Origin: CAZNDN01 sp964571815
GTDB taxonomy: Bacteria > Fibrobacterota > Chitinivibrionia > Chitinivibrionales > WJKA01
DNA length: 25,947 nucleotides
NCBI GenBank assembly: GCA_964571815.1
Contig: CAZNDN010000051.1
Location: 1-25,947 of the forward strand
Direction: 5' to 3'
Part shown: positions 17,801 through 24,900 of the stretch, in pieces
Numbering within the stretch: position 1 is the first letter of the stretch
How the letters are laid out: every line of letters starts with the position of its first letter
The notes under the pieces: model-generated
The model's database searches: none
What the model saw: the letters and a program-made list of their open reading frames with translations, nothing else
What the model was told of the DNA's origin: nothing
Program-made: the position numbers and the translations under genes

Positions 17801-18249
17801 AGGGTGAGGCGTGGATACTCGATCCGGTGAGCCGTGAGTGGGAGGCGAACGATGATAACGTATTCTCGGTTGCGGTGAAGGGGAACTGGAGCGAGTATCG
17901 CTGGCTGGTGGTGGGCGATGCCCGGTATCGGGACTACTTCCTCAACTCGCTTCCCTCGTGGCGGCTCGACCTCATGCGCGTGCATGCGGCCGCCGGCGGG
18001 CGCTCGGTACTGATGCGCTACTCGGTGCCGTACGGAGGCATGCGTTCCCTGGAATTCGCGGCATTCGACGCTGCCGGACGTCTGGTATGGCGGCACTGTG
18101 TTGAGGGAGCGGGTCTGCAGCGCGGCGTGCACACGGTGGTCTGGGACACTACTCCCAGCGCCGCGGGTATGTATGTCATTCGCATGCGGGCGGTTGACGC
18201 TGACACAAAGAGGCGGGGATTTACGCGGGTACTCCCGTTGGTGAGATAG
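11848..18249 (+). CDS. Giant modular surface protein, gene 3 (DUF2341-LamG-Ig-like repeats-PKD-FN3, sorting domain)
   Basis: A complete gene of 2133 codons, ATG 11848 to TAG 18247-18249. The signal peptide has a basic MKKLSRMR start, hydrophobic core and likely cleavage AGA|ADF after residue 29. DUF2341 covers about residues 50-131 (IRFSKSDGDTPLYYEMERWD). LamG covers about 150-365 (HGRDFDGSSGYIDVPGF, RLDEVRISRVGRSPDW). An array of five Ig-like units alternating two types (alpha, beta) covers about 370-894. The PKD domain starts at residue 895 (WDFGDGES). An FN3-like domain lies at about 1218-1315, followed by the conserved C-terminal region, a Lys-rich linker near residue 1890 (ESKKRQNKEKRW), and a terminal FlgD-like sorting domain (FDAAGRLVWR, AGMYVIRM). 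It is most similar to gene 4. Unlike genes 1 and 2, the middle of its constant region lacks the NCAN and CGSC cysteines. Probable surface adhesin or carbohydrate-binding protein; no enzyme active site was recognised. Confidence 0.95.
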   Translation: MKKLSRMRMLLCAVGFLLTLAAVQWDAGAADFSAFDYVQPCTLSTSGLGLADTVVNFPLLVRLREQDHQELFRRARDDGYDIRFSKSDGDTPLYYEMERWDLSAQDSVAEFWVLMDTIAPDEDRPFLIHAGNGDSSADRSSAAQVFDTANGFAGVWHFAPSDTFGDASVNGYDGTNQGSTASTGGSPIAHGRDFDGSSGYIDVPGFPDSAITDELTISTWVNLDNQDGWNDIISKETGDYGAGFGLRRNNGDRFYFSVHTDAKYEIGDIDQFVDDGSTWYYIAGVCDGSEQIFYIDGGDSASRSETNSIAATTNSLNIGCRSSGVNYIDGRLDEVRISRVGRSPDWIALCYASQQPGASILTFGAVAPRDSTPPNASIEMAAACNESAWVDSGAVVKGTASDDLSGVDSVYVQLLLKDSVYWDGSSWSSAIAVDLPARVAGSDWQYPLSAADLIDGTYMVVAEAVDSMGNRQDPRDTAYFVYDTQAPDDPDFSIEDSSGYTADDDPPLSFASVDPPDSMRLACRQTGETTDWKPWASEDSIDISAAGSDTEVHIRAQYKDIVGNLSSWVEDTTVYDITPPTSSILTSGTFNASTWPSYVEISATADSAIVDSVYVRVRNHSTGNEWDGSSWVADSVWVAASQPSTWQLSLDAGILDDASYSVWAIAVDVVGNRESATPGSFGFDNTPPDAGTCRIVDDDGYTREPAPQVVFTSGGRPPDSLRAGEADGRVDTSALAWDPYTAQMTVDISDNGDGHKVVVAQFKDTVDNRSVWFRDSTVYDVTAPTSSVTTAGTFNPQAWPDTIRGSATDATAGVDSVVVSIRLRGTSRYWQGATWADGERWLDAGGGSSWSIQFPANQFLDTASATYEVRCRAVDRAGNAQQSPSDTTFVFHRTPVADFSPGIPITVAEGSSVEFYDSSWGAIDSWEWDFGDGESSTEQNPVHAYAGTDTTYSVSLTVSGPGGADTIDRTDWVYVVVPGTNPVRLTGRYLSDSTVELTYGSFQQISIDPVGFPPKKVDSLRLYTRAGALPTTQSPGAVKKSYHVPTLQQQGGDRFLDTVSVSPLTGSDSTYGFSTVLWWDNATESDFRQANGFLVLMRDTVAPVHDLSLSGSYSGGDSIEIQLDGVSTIDSIRAASVGVWYGFNQEPDFSSSDQTAWVKVQTVREEASNDVYVWEVQDELFDGVKRELYVYVIVEGTNGLYSTDTSAASFSVGRERPVYSGTVTARAVDAKRIALSWEAVEAEADSVVIWYDTTAIPRRHDVSAPWSISPSVEDTVDTIRGLNSSTTYHFGLQVSKGELWSVVNQASSASAATRKAETGDTLYNTLSVTSTTFDSSRNEIVVAWRSDTTGVEYGITREVHASPPDSRLPAQWSEIDANEDTTRIALGEDIVFEAEYHVSMWMRGGDGEAVEPTDSSKGKAETGPYSWQPVGYFDQDVPRDTVRGFNGDVLLWKDSLYDPRGRIPVVADTLFYENVPSSGWEGMAALGGVVSIAAPEQTPAFFLGLRYDRSKIPDGYGAGDIRVYRSGKDGTVSAVRTSGVDSTMRMVWVKTDDFSVAFTALVDTVEPDTAFLTNLNTVIRSSSDTVRDTFVISDNAGDVRWWLYYDRGDRALFGSEEASGRLSARSETLSVAIPGAGAEDSGIRGALVIDDGRYRDTIDVSRRARRLHSDELTTAEMEWFPLYVTAELEKPSLRHVLAGEAASSFDYDTRDIRLFRWYPHKGNEGESDKWVEYSSSGKDLFEFTPGRLIWVKTAEHRSIDFGEGVTLSLQDTFSLTLPAEEWTDFGLPYLFDVRVRDVVGATGARGDSLEYYRWKRTGPRRGDSMYVTDLLYARGISETDTVVLESGSGAANTVYNPLEDSVILRIPPIPPVMSPVIVDTGGAESKKRQNKEKRWRVRVSPSLDRGPHLSTIYCGYEPGGSGTRYYAAPPSFFPLRAGVHARRTMFGHAVAREAPHGGCAFELVFRNDASRKRTVRCVLDTTEVKGEAWILDPVSREWEANDDNVFSVAVKGNWSEYRWLVVGDARYRDYFLNSLPSWRLDLMRVHAAAGGRSVLMRYSVPYGGMRSLEFAAFDAAGRLVWRHCVEGAGLQRGVHTVVWDTTPSAAGMYVIRMRAVDADTKRRGFTRVLPLVR
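12955..14529 (+). repeat. Alternating Ig-like repeat array in gene 3 (alpha-beta-alpha-beta-alpha)
   Basis: Five protein repeats: alpha 12955-13293, beta 13294-13572, alpha 13573-13896, beta 13897-14184, alpha 14185-14529. Alpha units (108-115 residues) share a PPTSS-like start, a VDSVYV strand, YWDGSSW and AVDxxGNR. Beta units (93-96 residues) share a DDxGYT start, a W-x-P segment, DIS and a KDxxxNxSxW...TTVYD end. They look like extended beta-sandwich stalk or spacer domains. Confidence 0.85.
17441..17800 (+). repeat. 360-bp segment about 93% identical to 25320-25679
   Basis: Ungapped alignment with gene 4 at a constant offset of 7879 bases shows, by my count, 25 mismatches in 360. The longest identical run I found is 55 bases (17528-17582 against 25407-25461). 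It covers the Lys-rich linker and the cysteine-containing C-terminal module, and is far more alike than the N-terminal repeat regions of the two genes. Confidence 0.88.
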
Positions 18250-18250
18250 C

Positions 18251-18287
18251 CGCGGCGGCCGGCCGGGGTTCTCAGGCGCCGCCCGCG
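18251..18287. terminator. Possible bidirectional terminator between convergent genes
   Basis: CGC-GGCGGC at 18251-18259 can pair with GCCGCC-(C)-GCG at 18278-18287, a 9-bp GC stem with one bulged base and an 18-base loop. It sits just after the gene 3 stop and overlaps the end of the opposing PilZ gene. There is no T-tract on either side, so intrinsic termination is uncertain. Confidence 0.3.
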
Positions 18288-18613
18288 TCGCACCGTTGGA
18301 CTATCAGCTCCAGATTTCGGCGGTTCGCCTCGTCCATGTTCGTGAAAGCGATTCCCGCATACCTCTTGCCGCCGTCACGGCTCCATGCGACCACGCCCTC
18401 GGAGGAAACGCTGAGAAGGCTCCCGTTGTGCTTCACGGTGAAGGTGCATTTCAGCGACAGGCCTTCGTGCAGCCGGGCGCGTTCCGGCAGCTCAACACAG
18501 ATCCCGCCGCCGTTGACATTGCACAACATCGCGCCTCGCAGCACCGAGTCCGCAACCCAGAGCGTGGTGGCGACCGAGATCGCGTAGCGGGGTGATCTTC
18601 TTCGTTCCAGCAT
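18272..18613 (-). CDS. PilZ-domain protein (predicted c-di-GMP receptor)
   Basis: A 113-residue protein consisting of a single PilZ domain, a family that binds cyclic di-GMP and switches motility, polysaccharide or adhesin functions. The N-terminal RRSPR (residues 5-9) fits the RxxxR phosphate-binding motif. NVNGGG (32-37) fits [D/N]xSxxG except that Ser is replaced by Asn. The end (GVVAW...KRYAGIAFTNM) has the usual closing strand and helix. The start at 18613 is supported by GAGGA at 18619-18623, 5 bases upstream. It lies tail-to-tail with gene 3 (22 bp between stop codons) and is divergent from gene 4, and is the only - strand gene in the window. This placement suggests it regulates or responds with the giant surface proteins, which is inference. 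It is probably cytoplasmic: no signal peptide or membrane segment is seen. Confidence 0.88.
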   Translation of the reverse strand: MLERRRSPRYAISVATTLWVADSVLRGAMLCNVNGGGICVELPERARLHEGLSLKCTFTVKHNGSLLSVSSEGVVAWSRDGGKRYAGIAFTNMDEANRRNLELIVQRCDAGGA

Positions 18614-18618
18614 GGACT

Positions 18619-18623
18619 TCCTC
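18619..18623 (-). promoter_or_regulatory. Ribosome binding site of the PilZ gene
   Basis: GAGGA (read on the - strand) lies 5 bases before the ATG at 18613. It supports both the gene and its start. Confidence 0.75.
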
Positions 18624-18745
18624 AGCTTGTGGCAGGTTCTGGTGATACCCGCGCATCCGCCGTGACCACCGGCGGCACGGCGAAGCGCGGAGTGGAAAAA
18701 ATATGTCCCGACGCCCCACCGAAGGGGAGAATGCCGGATGGTCGA

Positions 18746-18783
18746 CTCAGACAGTTTGCCCTTGTTTGACGACCCTGTCTGAG
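18746..18783. promoter_or_regulatory. 9-bp perfect dyad, possible operator
   Basis: CTCAGACAG (18746-18754) and CTGTCTGAG (18775-18783) are exact inverted copies separated by 20 bases. They enclose the candidate -35 of gene 4 and end three bases before its -10. In the opposite direction they would lie in the 5' leader of the PilZ transcript. It could be a regulator-binding site looped across the promoter, or an RNA hairpin. Confidence 0.45.
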
Positions 18784-18791
18784 CGTATAAT
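18762..18791 (+). promoter_or_regulatory. Candidate sigma70-type promoter of gene 4
   Basis: A perfect -10 TATAAT at 18786-18791 has a weak -35 TTGTTT at 18762-18767 with an 18-base spacer. A better hexamer, TTGACG at 18766-18771, has only a 14-base spacer. It would give a leader of about 160 bases before gene 4. Confidence 0.5.
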
Positions 18792-18794
18792 TAT

Positions 18795-18823
18795 AGTATA
18801 CAGCGGATTGTCGATGTATGCAA
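18795..18823 (-). promoter_or_regulatory. Candidate sigma70-type promoter of the PilZ gene
   Basis: On the - strand, TTGCAT (18823-18818) and TATACT (18800-18795) are separated by exactly 17 bases. The -10 abuts or overlaps the gene 4 -10 region, where TATAATTATA (18786-18795) is itself palindromic, so RNA polymerase could probably bind in only one direction at a time. Confidence 0.5.
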
Positions 18824-18850
18824 CTGAATGTTCCGGAAGGGGATGTAGAA

Positions 18851-18896
18851 GCACCGGGGCGCACCGCGAAAGCGGCGCCCAAGGGTATGGCGGTGC
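18851..18896 (+). promoter_or_regulatory. Nested hairpin in the gene 4 leader
   Basis: GCACCG (18851-18856) pairs with CGGTGC (18891-18896). Inside, GGGCG (18857-18861) pairs with CGCCC (18876-18880), then a CA bulge, then CCGC-GAAA-GCGG (18864-18875) closed by a GNRA tetraloop. The unpaired AAGGGTATGG (18881-18890) separates the arms on the 3' side. Such a structured leader could be a regulatory RNA element. I cannot match it to a known riboswitch class. Confidence 0.45.
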
Positions 18897-18943
18897 CGCC
18901 GGCCGGGTCCGGTTCCCGCGAGTTCTAACGTATCGGTGGACAA

Positions 18944-18948
18944 AAGGA
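18944..18948 (+). promoter_or_regulatory. Ribosome binding site of gene 4 (decides the start)
   Basis: AAGGA lies 8 bases before ATG 18957. The longer reading from GTG 18936 would place this motif inside the coding region and has no motif of its own. Confidence 0.65.
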
Positions 18949-18956
18949 ACGTGTCG

Positions 18957-21900
18957 ATGATATCTTTGTACACAAAAACCTCGCTCAGCAGCACACACAC
19001 TCCCCGGCTGCATGTGCGGAAGCTTCTGCTTGCGATTGTGGCGACCGCGACGATCGCCGCCGTCAACGCGGCCGACTACTCCGCATTCTCCTATACACAA
19101 CCCTGCACGCTCCAGACCTCCGTTCCGGGTCTTTCGGGCAATGTGTTCGATTTCCCGGTCCTGATCAGGCTTGATGAAACGAACAACCGTGAAGTTTTCG
19201 AGAACGCCCGCTCCGACAGCGGTTACGACGTAAGGTTTTCAAAAGGTGACGGTGAAACTCCGCTGTACTACGAGCTGGAGCGATGGGACGTTTCGGGACA
19301 GGACTCGGTCGCCGAATTCTGGGTGCTGATGGATACCGTGAAGCACAACGACGATCAGCAAGGTATCCTGATGCATTTCGGCAATGCGGATTCGGTCGTC
19401 GATCAATCACAGAGTTCCAAGGTGTTTGACGCGGCAAACGGATTCGTTACCGTGCTGCATTTCGGTGAGGGGGGGACGGGGACGCGCTATGATGCGACCG
19501 GAAACAACCTCAATGCAGCGCCGCAGAACTACAACAACGACGAATCCAGGGCAGGCGCGATCGGGCTGGGCGATTCGCTGGCGGGCGNNNNNNNNNNNNN
19601 NNNNNNNNNNNNNNNNNNNNNNNNNNNNNNNNNNNNNNNNNNNNNNNNNNNNNNNNNNNNNNNNNNNNNNNNNNNNNNNNNNNNNNNTACTACTCAGCGG
19701 TCATGGAGTCCGACGGGACCGCGCGGCTGTATGCGCAGGGTTCCCCGACAGCCACCAACACTGTTACGGTCCCCGCGAACGTCAGCCGCGGCGAAAACTC
19801 AATCGGCAGGAAGTACAACACCTCCGATGAGTACTACGCCGGTATTATCGACGAACTCCGGATCGAGGACACGCCTCGATCGGCCGACTGGGTCAAGCTC
19901 TGCTACGAGACGCAGAAAGCCGGCGCAGGCGTGGTTGCCTACGGTGCCGTCCGGGCCAAGCAGCCGACCGGCTCGATCACCATTGACGACGGGAACGGGT
20001 ATACGTCCGATGCTACTCCCGGCATCACGGTAACATCGACGTGCGCCGTCGAAATGCGCTTCCAGGTCAACAGCGAGGGCTGGCAGGCCTGGGAAGCCGT
20101 CAACACGGTCAAGTCCGACCTGGATGTATCCTCGGGGGGCGACGGTACCAAAACGGTCTATGCCCAGTTCAGGAACGCCTCCGGAGATACCTCCACCCGC
20201 ACCAGCGACGTGACCGTCTATGATGCCACGGAACCAACGTCCTCACCGGACATGCTCGCCGGGTACAACGCCGGTTCATGGCCGGGTGCGATTGCGGGGA
20301 CCGCCTCGGACAACGAGGCCGGCCTCGATTCGGTGAAGATTACGATCAGGCGGGCTTCGGACGGCTCCTACTGGGACGGTTCGGCATGGGTCGGCGCTGC
20401 TGCGTGGCTGAGAACCGACGACAACACATGGAGTTACTCGTTTGCTCTCGGGAGCCTGACCGAGACTACGTTCACCGTGCAGTCTCGCGCGTACGACAAG
20501 GCCGGCAACTCCCAGGCCACGGCCGCATCGGCTTCGTTTGTCTACGACAACACCGCTCCCTCCGGCGTGTCGGTGACCATTCAGGACGGCAACGGCCGAA
20601 CGAGTGACCCCGACCCGCCGCTGAGCCTGGTCGCCACCGACGACAACGCGCTGGAGATGTTTCCGACCGCCGACACGGCCGGCGTCGACACATCTGCTGC
20701 CGCGGGATGGAAGAGCTTTGCCTCCACCGACAGCATAACGCTTGCCGCGGAAGGCACTGCCTACGTATGGGTTATCTACCGCGATATCGCGGGCAACGCC
20801 TCGTCGTGGGTGTACGATTCGACGGTGCTCGATTCGACTCCTCCCACTTCCTCGGTGAGCACCAGCGGGGCCTACAATGCCGATACGTGGCAGAGCGCGG
20901 GCTCGGCGGTCAAGGGTACGGCCTCCGACGGGGGCAGTGGGGTCGAATCGGTCTATGTCCAGCTCCTGTTGGAGGATTCGTCGGCATACTGGGACGGCTC
21001 TTCGTGGTCGTCGCCTACTCCCGTCGACCTGCCGGCCAACCTTTCCGGCTCAGACTGGGAGTATGCCCTGAGTGCTTCAGACTTGAGCAACGGCAACTAC
21101 AGCGTTGAAGCGCAGGCCGTCGACGCCGCGGGGAACCGCGAGAGCCCGGGGTCAACCGGGTCGTTCGTGTTCGATACCGATGCTCCCGATCTTGTGCAGA
21201 TTGCGATCGAGGATATGAGCGGCTATACGGCCGATGCCGATCCCGCGTTGACGTTGAATGCATCGGATGCGGCCCAGATGCGTATCGGGTGCGCGCAGAC
21301 AGGGGATACGACCGTGTGGAAGCCCTACACCACATCGGACAGCATCGACATCTCCGCGGCGGGCTCCAATACCGACGTGGAAATCTGCGCGCAGTACCGT
21401 GACAACCTCGGCAACCCCTCACCGTGGGTGTGCGACAACACGGTGTACGATATCACCCCGCCGACATCGGCGATACTCACCTCGGGCACGTACAACGCCC
21501 CTTCCTGGTTGTCACAGGCGCAGGAACGTATTGAAGGCACTGCCACGGACGCCTCGGCGGGCGTGGATACGGTGTACGTGCGGGTCACCAACACCACGAC
21601 CAACAACGACTGGAACGGCTCGGGCTGGGCGTCGGGACCGGTGTGGCTTGCTGCCGGAGGCACTCCGAGCGCCTGGCAGGTTTCGCTGCCGGCAAGTGCG
21701 CTCGACGATGCTTCCTATACCGTCCGGGTTCGTGCGGTCGATGCCGTGGGCAACCGCGAAACAGCCAATTCGGGCGGTTTCGGTTTTGACAACACGCCGC
21801 CCACGATCAACGCCTGTGAATTCGTGGATGACAACGGCTACACGACCAACCCGACTCCCCGGGTGGATGTGTCGGCGAGCGGGGCCGACAGCATGCGGGT

Positions 21901-24900
21901 TGGTGTTATCGGCGTGGCGGACACGGCCGGACTCACGTGGACCGCGTATGTAACCGAATCGCTGGTCGACGTCTCGGCCGGCGGCGACGGGGTCAAGATT
22001 GTAGGCGTGCAGTGCGCGGACACGGTGGGCAATTACAGCTCATGGTCTCTTGATACCACGGTCTACGACCGGACACGACCGGTTTCGTCGGTGACCACCG
22101 CGGGCACCTTCAACCCCGCTACCTGGCTCGACACGATCCGGGGAGACGCCTCCGATGCAACCGCGGGTATCGACTCCGTGCAGGTGGCCGTTCGCCTCCG
22201 GGGCACCTCGACGTATTGGGACGGCACGGGGTGGTCCGATGGAGCCCGGTGGCTCGATGCGCACGTGGAAGGCTCATGGGTGATTCGGTTCCCGGGCAAC
22301 CGGTTCGTGGACAGTGCCCGGATGACCTACGAAGTGCGGTGCCGGGCCGTGGATCGCGCGGGAAATACTCAGGAATCTCCATCAGAAAACACCTTCGTTT
22401 TCCACCAGAGGCCGGTAGCGGATTTCTCGCCGGGGGACCCGGTGACCGTGGCGAAGGGCGGAAGCGTTGCGTTCTACGACTCATCGTGGGGCACGATCGA
22501 CTCGTGGGCGTGGGATTTCGGCGACGGGGGGAGTTCAACTGCGCAAAACCCGACACATGTCTACCAGGATACGGGACAGACGTATACGGTCACGCTGACC
22601 GTGGACGGGCCCGGAGGCAGGGACTCGATCGTGCGTCAAGACTGGGTATACGTGGTGGCGCCGGGCACCAACCCGGTGCGGTTGACCGGTCGCTATCTGA
22701 CGGATTCCACGGCTGAGCTGACCTATTCGAGTTTCCAGCAGATCTCCCTGGATCCGGTGGGGTTTCCGCCCGGGAAAGTCGACTCTTTGCGGCTGTATGC
22801 ACGCACAGGCGCGCTGCCCACGACCGAATCGCCCGGCACGAGGACTACCTCGTACCATGTCCCCACGCTTCAGCAGCAGGGCGGCGAGCGGTTTCTCGAC
22901 ACGGTGAGGGTCTCGCCGTTGACCGGGACTGATTCGGTGTATGGCTTTTCGACCGTGTTGTGGTGGGACAACGGAAACGAATCGGCATTCCGTGAGGCCA
23001 ACGGGTATCTGGTGCTGATGAAAGATACGGTGGTACCCGGCAATGACCTGACCGTATCGGGAGCATACGGCGGCGGGGACACAATCGAGGTTGTGCTTGA
23101 CGGCGTTTCCACGCTGGACTCCTCAAGCGTGGCGCGTGTGGGCGCCTGGTACGGTTTTGACCAGATCCCCGATTTTTCTTCATCGGGTCAAACCGCATGG
23201 GTTGCGGTGCCGACGGTCCTTGAGAGCGCATCGGGCGATACGTACACGTGGGAGCTGCGTGACGGGCTGTTCGACGGTGAGAAGCGGGACCTTTTCGTGT
23301 ACGTGATCGTGGAAGGGGTCAACGGGCTCTACAGCACCGACACGTCGGCGACATCCTTCTCAGTGGGCCGTGAGCGACCGGTGTATGAGGGGACGCTCGA
23401 GGCGAGTGCGGTCGATGCGAAGCGAATTGCGCTGGGCTGGGAGGCTGTCGAATCGAATGTGGACAGCATTGTTATCTGGTACGACACCACGGCCATTGCC
23501 CGTCGTCACGATGTGTCGGCGCCGTGGGCGATCAGCCCATCGCCGGGCACTACGGCCGATACGGTCACGGGCTTGAGCGCGTCAACCACCTACCATTTCG
23601 GACTTCAGGTGCTGCGTGAAGGACTGTGGTCGGCGGTGAGCAGGGTCTCGTCGGCCTCGGCCACGACCCGGAGTGCGCAGGTCGGCGATACGCTGCGCAA
23701 CACGCTGACGGTAACGAACCTGGCGTTTGACTCCTCGCGCAACGAGATTGTGGTCCATTTCGGCAGTGACACGACGGGCGTGGACTATGGCATTACCTGG
23801 GACGCTCACGCGTATCCGCCGAATGACCGGGTGCCGGGCACATGGACCGAGATTACAAACAAAGAGGACTCGACCCGGATCGCACTCGGTGACAAGATCG
23901 TATTTGATGCCTTCTACTATGTGTCCCTGTGGATGCGGGGCGACGGTGGTCCGGTGGAGCCGACCGATTCGAGCAGGGGGGAGGTGGAAATCGGGGCTCC
24001 CACGTGGCAGACGGTGACCTGTTTCGACCGGAGCGCGCCGCGTGACACGGTGGAAGCATTCAACGGAGAGGCGGTATTGTGGAAAGACTCCCTTTACGAT
24101 CCGAAGGGTCGCATACCGGTGGTGGGCGATACGCTTGTCTGGGAGCAGGTGCCCGACTCGGGATGGGAGGGGATGGTGGCGGTAAGCGGCGTGCTCACGT
24201 GCGCGGCGCCCGGGCAGACGCCGGCCTTTTTCGTGGGCCTGCGCTACGATCCTTCGAAGATCCCCGGCGGCTACAGCGCCCGGGACATCCGTGTCTACCG
24301 GCCGGACACGAGCGGTACCGTGTCGGCCGTACGAACCTCCGGTGTCGACAGCACGGTGCGGATCGCATGGGTAAAGACCAGTGATTTCTCTCTTCCGTTT
24401 GTGGCGCTGGTGGATACGGTTCGGCCGGATACCGCATTTCTGACCGACCTTCACTCGGTAATTGGTCACTCGTCGGATACCATCCGCGACACCGTGGTTA
24501 TCCTGGACAATACCGGCGATCTCCACTGGTGGCTCTACTACGATCGCGGCGATCGTGCGCTGTTCGATCGCGTGGCAGCCTCGGGGATCCTTCCCGCCGG
24601 CGGGGATACGCTCGAGCTGATCGTTCCCGGTGTGGGGGCCGAAGACTGCGGAATACGGGGGGCGCTGGTGATCGACGACGGTCGGTTTCGGGATACCATC
24701 GATGTGTCCCGGCGGGCGCGAAGGCGGCACTCCGATGAAGTGACTACGGCGGAGATGCAGTGGTTTCCCCTGCATGTTACCGCGGAGCTGAACGAGCCCG
24801 GGCTGCGCCGCGCTCTCGCGGGAGAGGCGGCATCCACGTTCGAGTACGACACGCGGGACATGCGGCTGTTCCGATGGTTCCCGGACAGCGGTACCAGGGG

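Larger units (their letters stand above)
18614..18956. other. Divergent regulatory region between the PilZ gene and gene 4 (343 bp)
   Basis: No gene is seen. The region holds overlapping divergent promoter candidates around the AT-rich centre 18786-18800, a 9-bp dyad at 18746-18783, a strong nested hairpin at 18851-18896 in the gene 4 leader, and ribosome binding sites at both ends. The first 130 bases next to the PilZ gene show no further structure I can name. Confidence 0.6.

Noticed and set aside
2..18249. Genes 1 to 3 as one operon
   Set aside because: The 360- and 371-bp non-coding regions with possible promoter and terminator elements make separate transcription more likely, although read-through cannot be excluded from sequence.
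18851..18930. Class I c-di-GMP (GEMM) riboswitch before gene 4
   Set aside because: The GAAA-capped stem and the PilZ neighbour made this tempting, but the conserved GCAAA-type joining segments and the CCGGCCUAA-like P3 start of the class are not present.
18936..18956. GTG start of gene 4 at 18936
   Set aside because: No ribosome binding site precedes it, while AAGGA is well placed before ATG 18957. A still later GTG at 19014 would give a neat short signal peptide but lacks a ribosome binding site.
19588..19700. Gene 4 as a genuine frameshifted pseudogene
   Set aside because: The only frame change coincides with the 100-N placeholder; the rest, 6.2 kb, is open and conserved to the end of the window.
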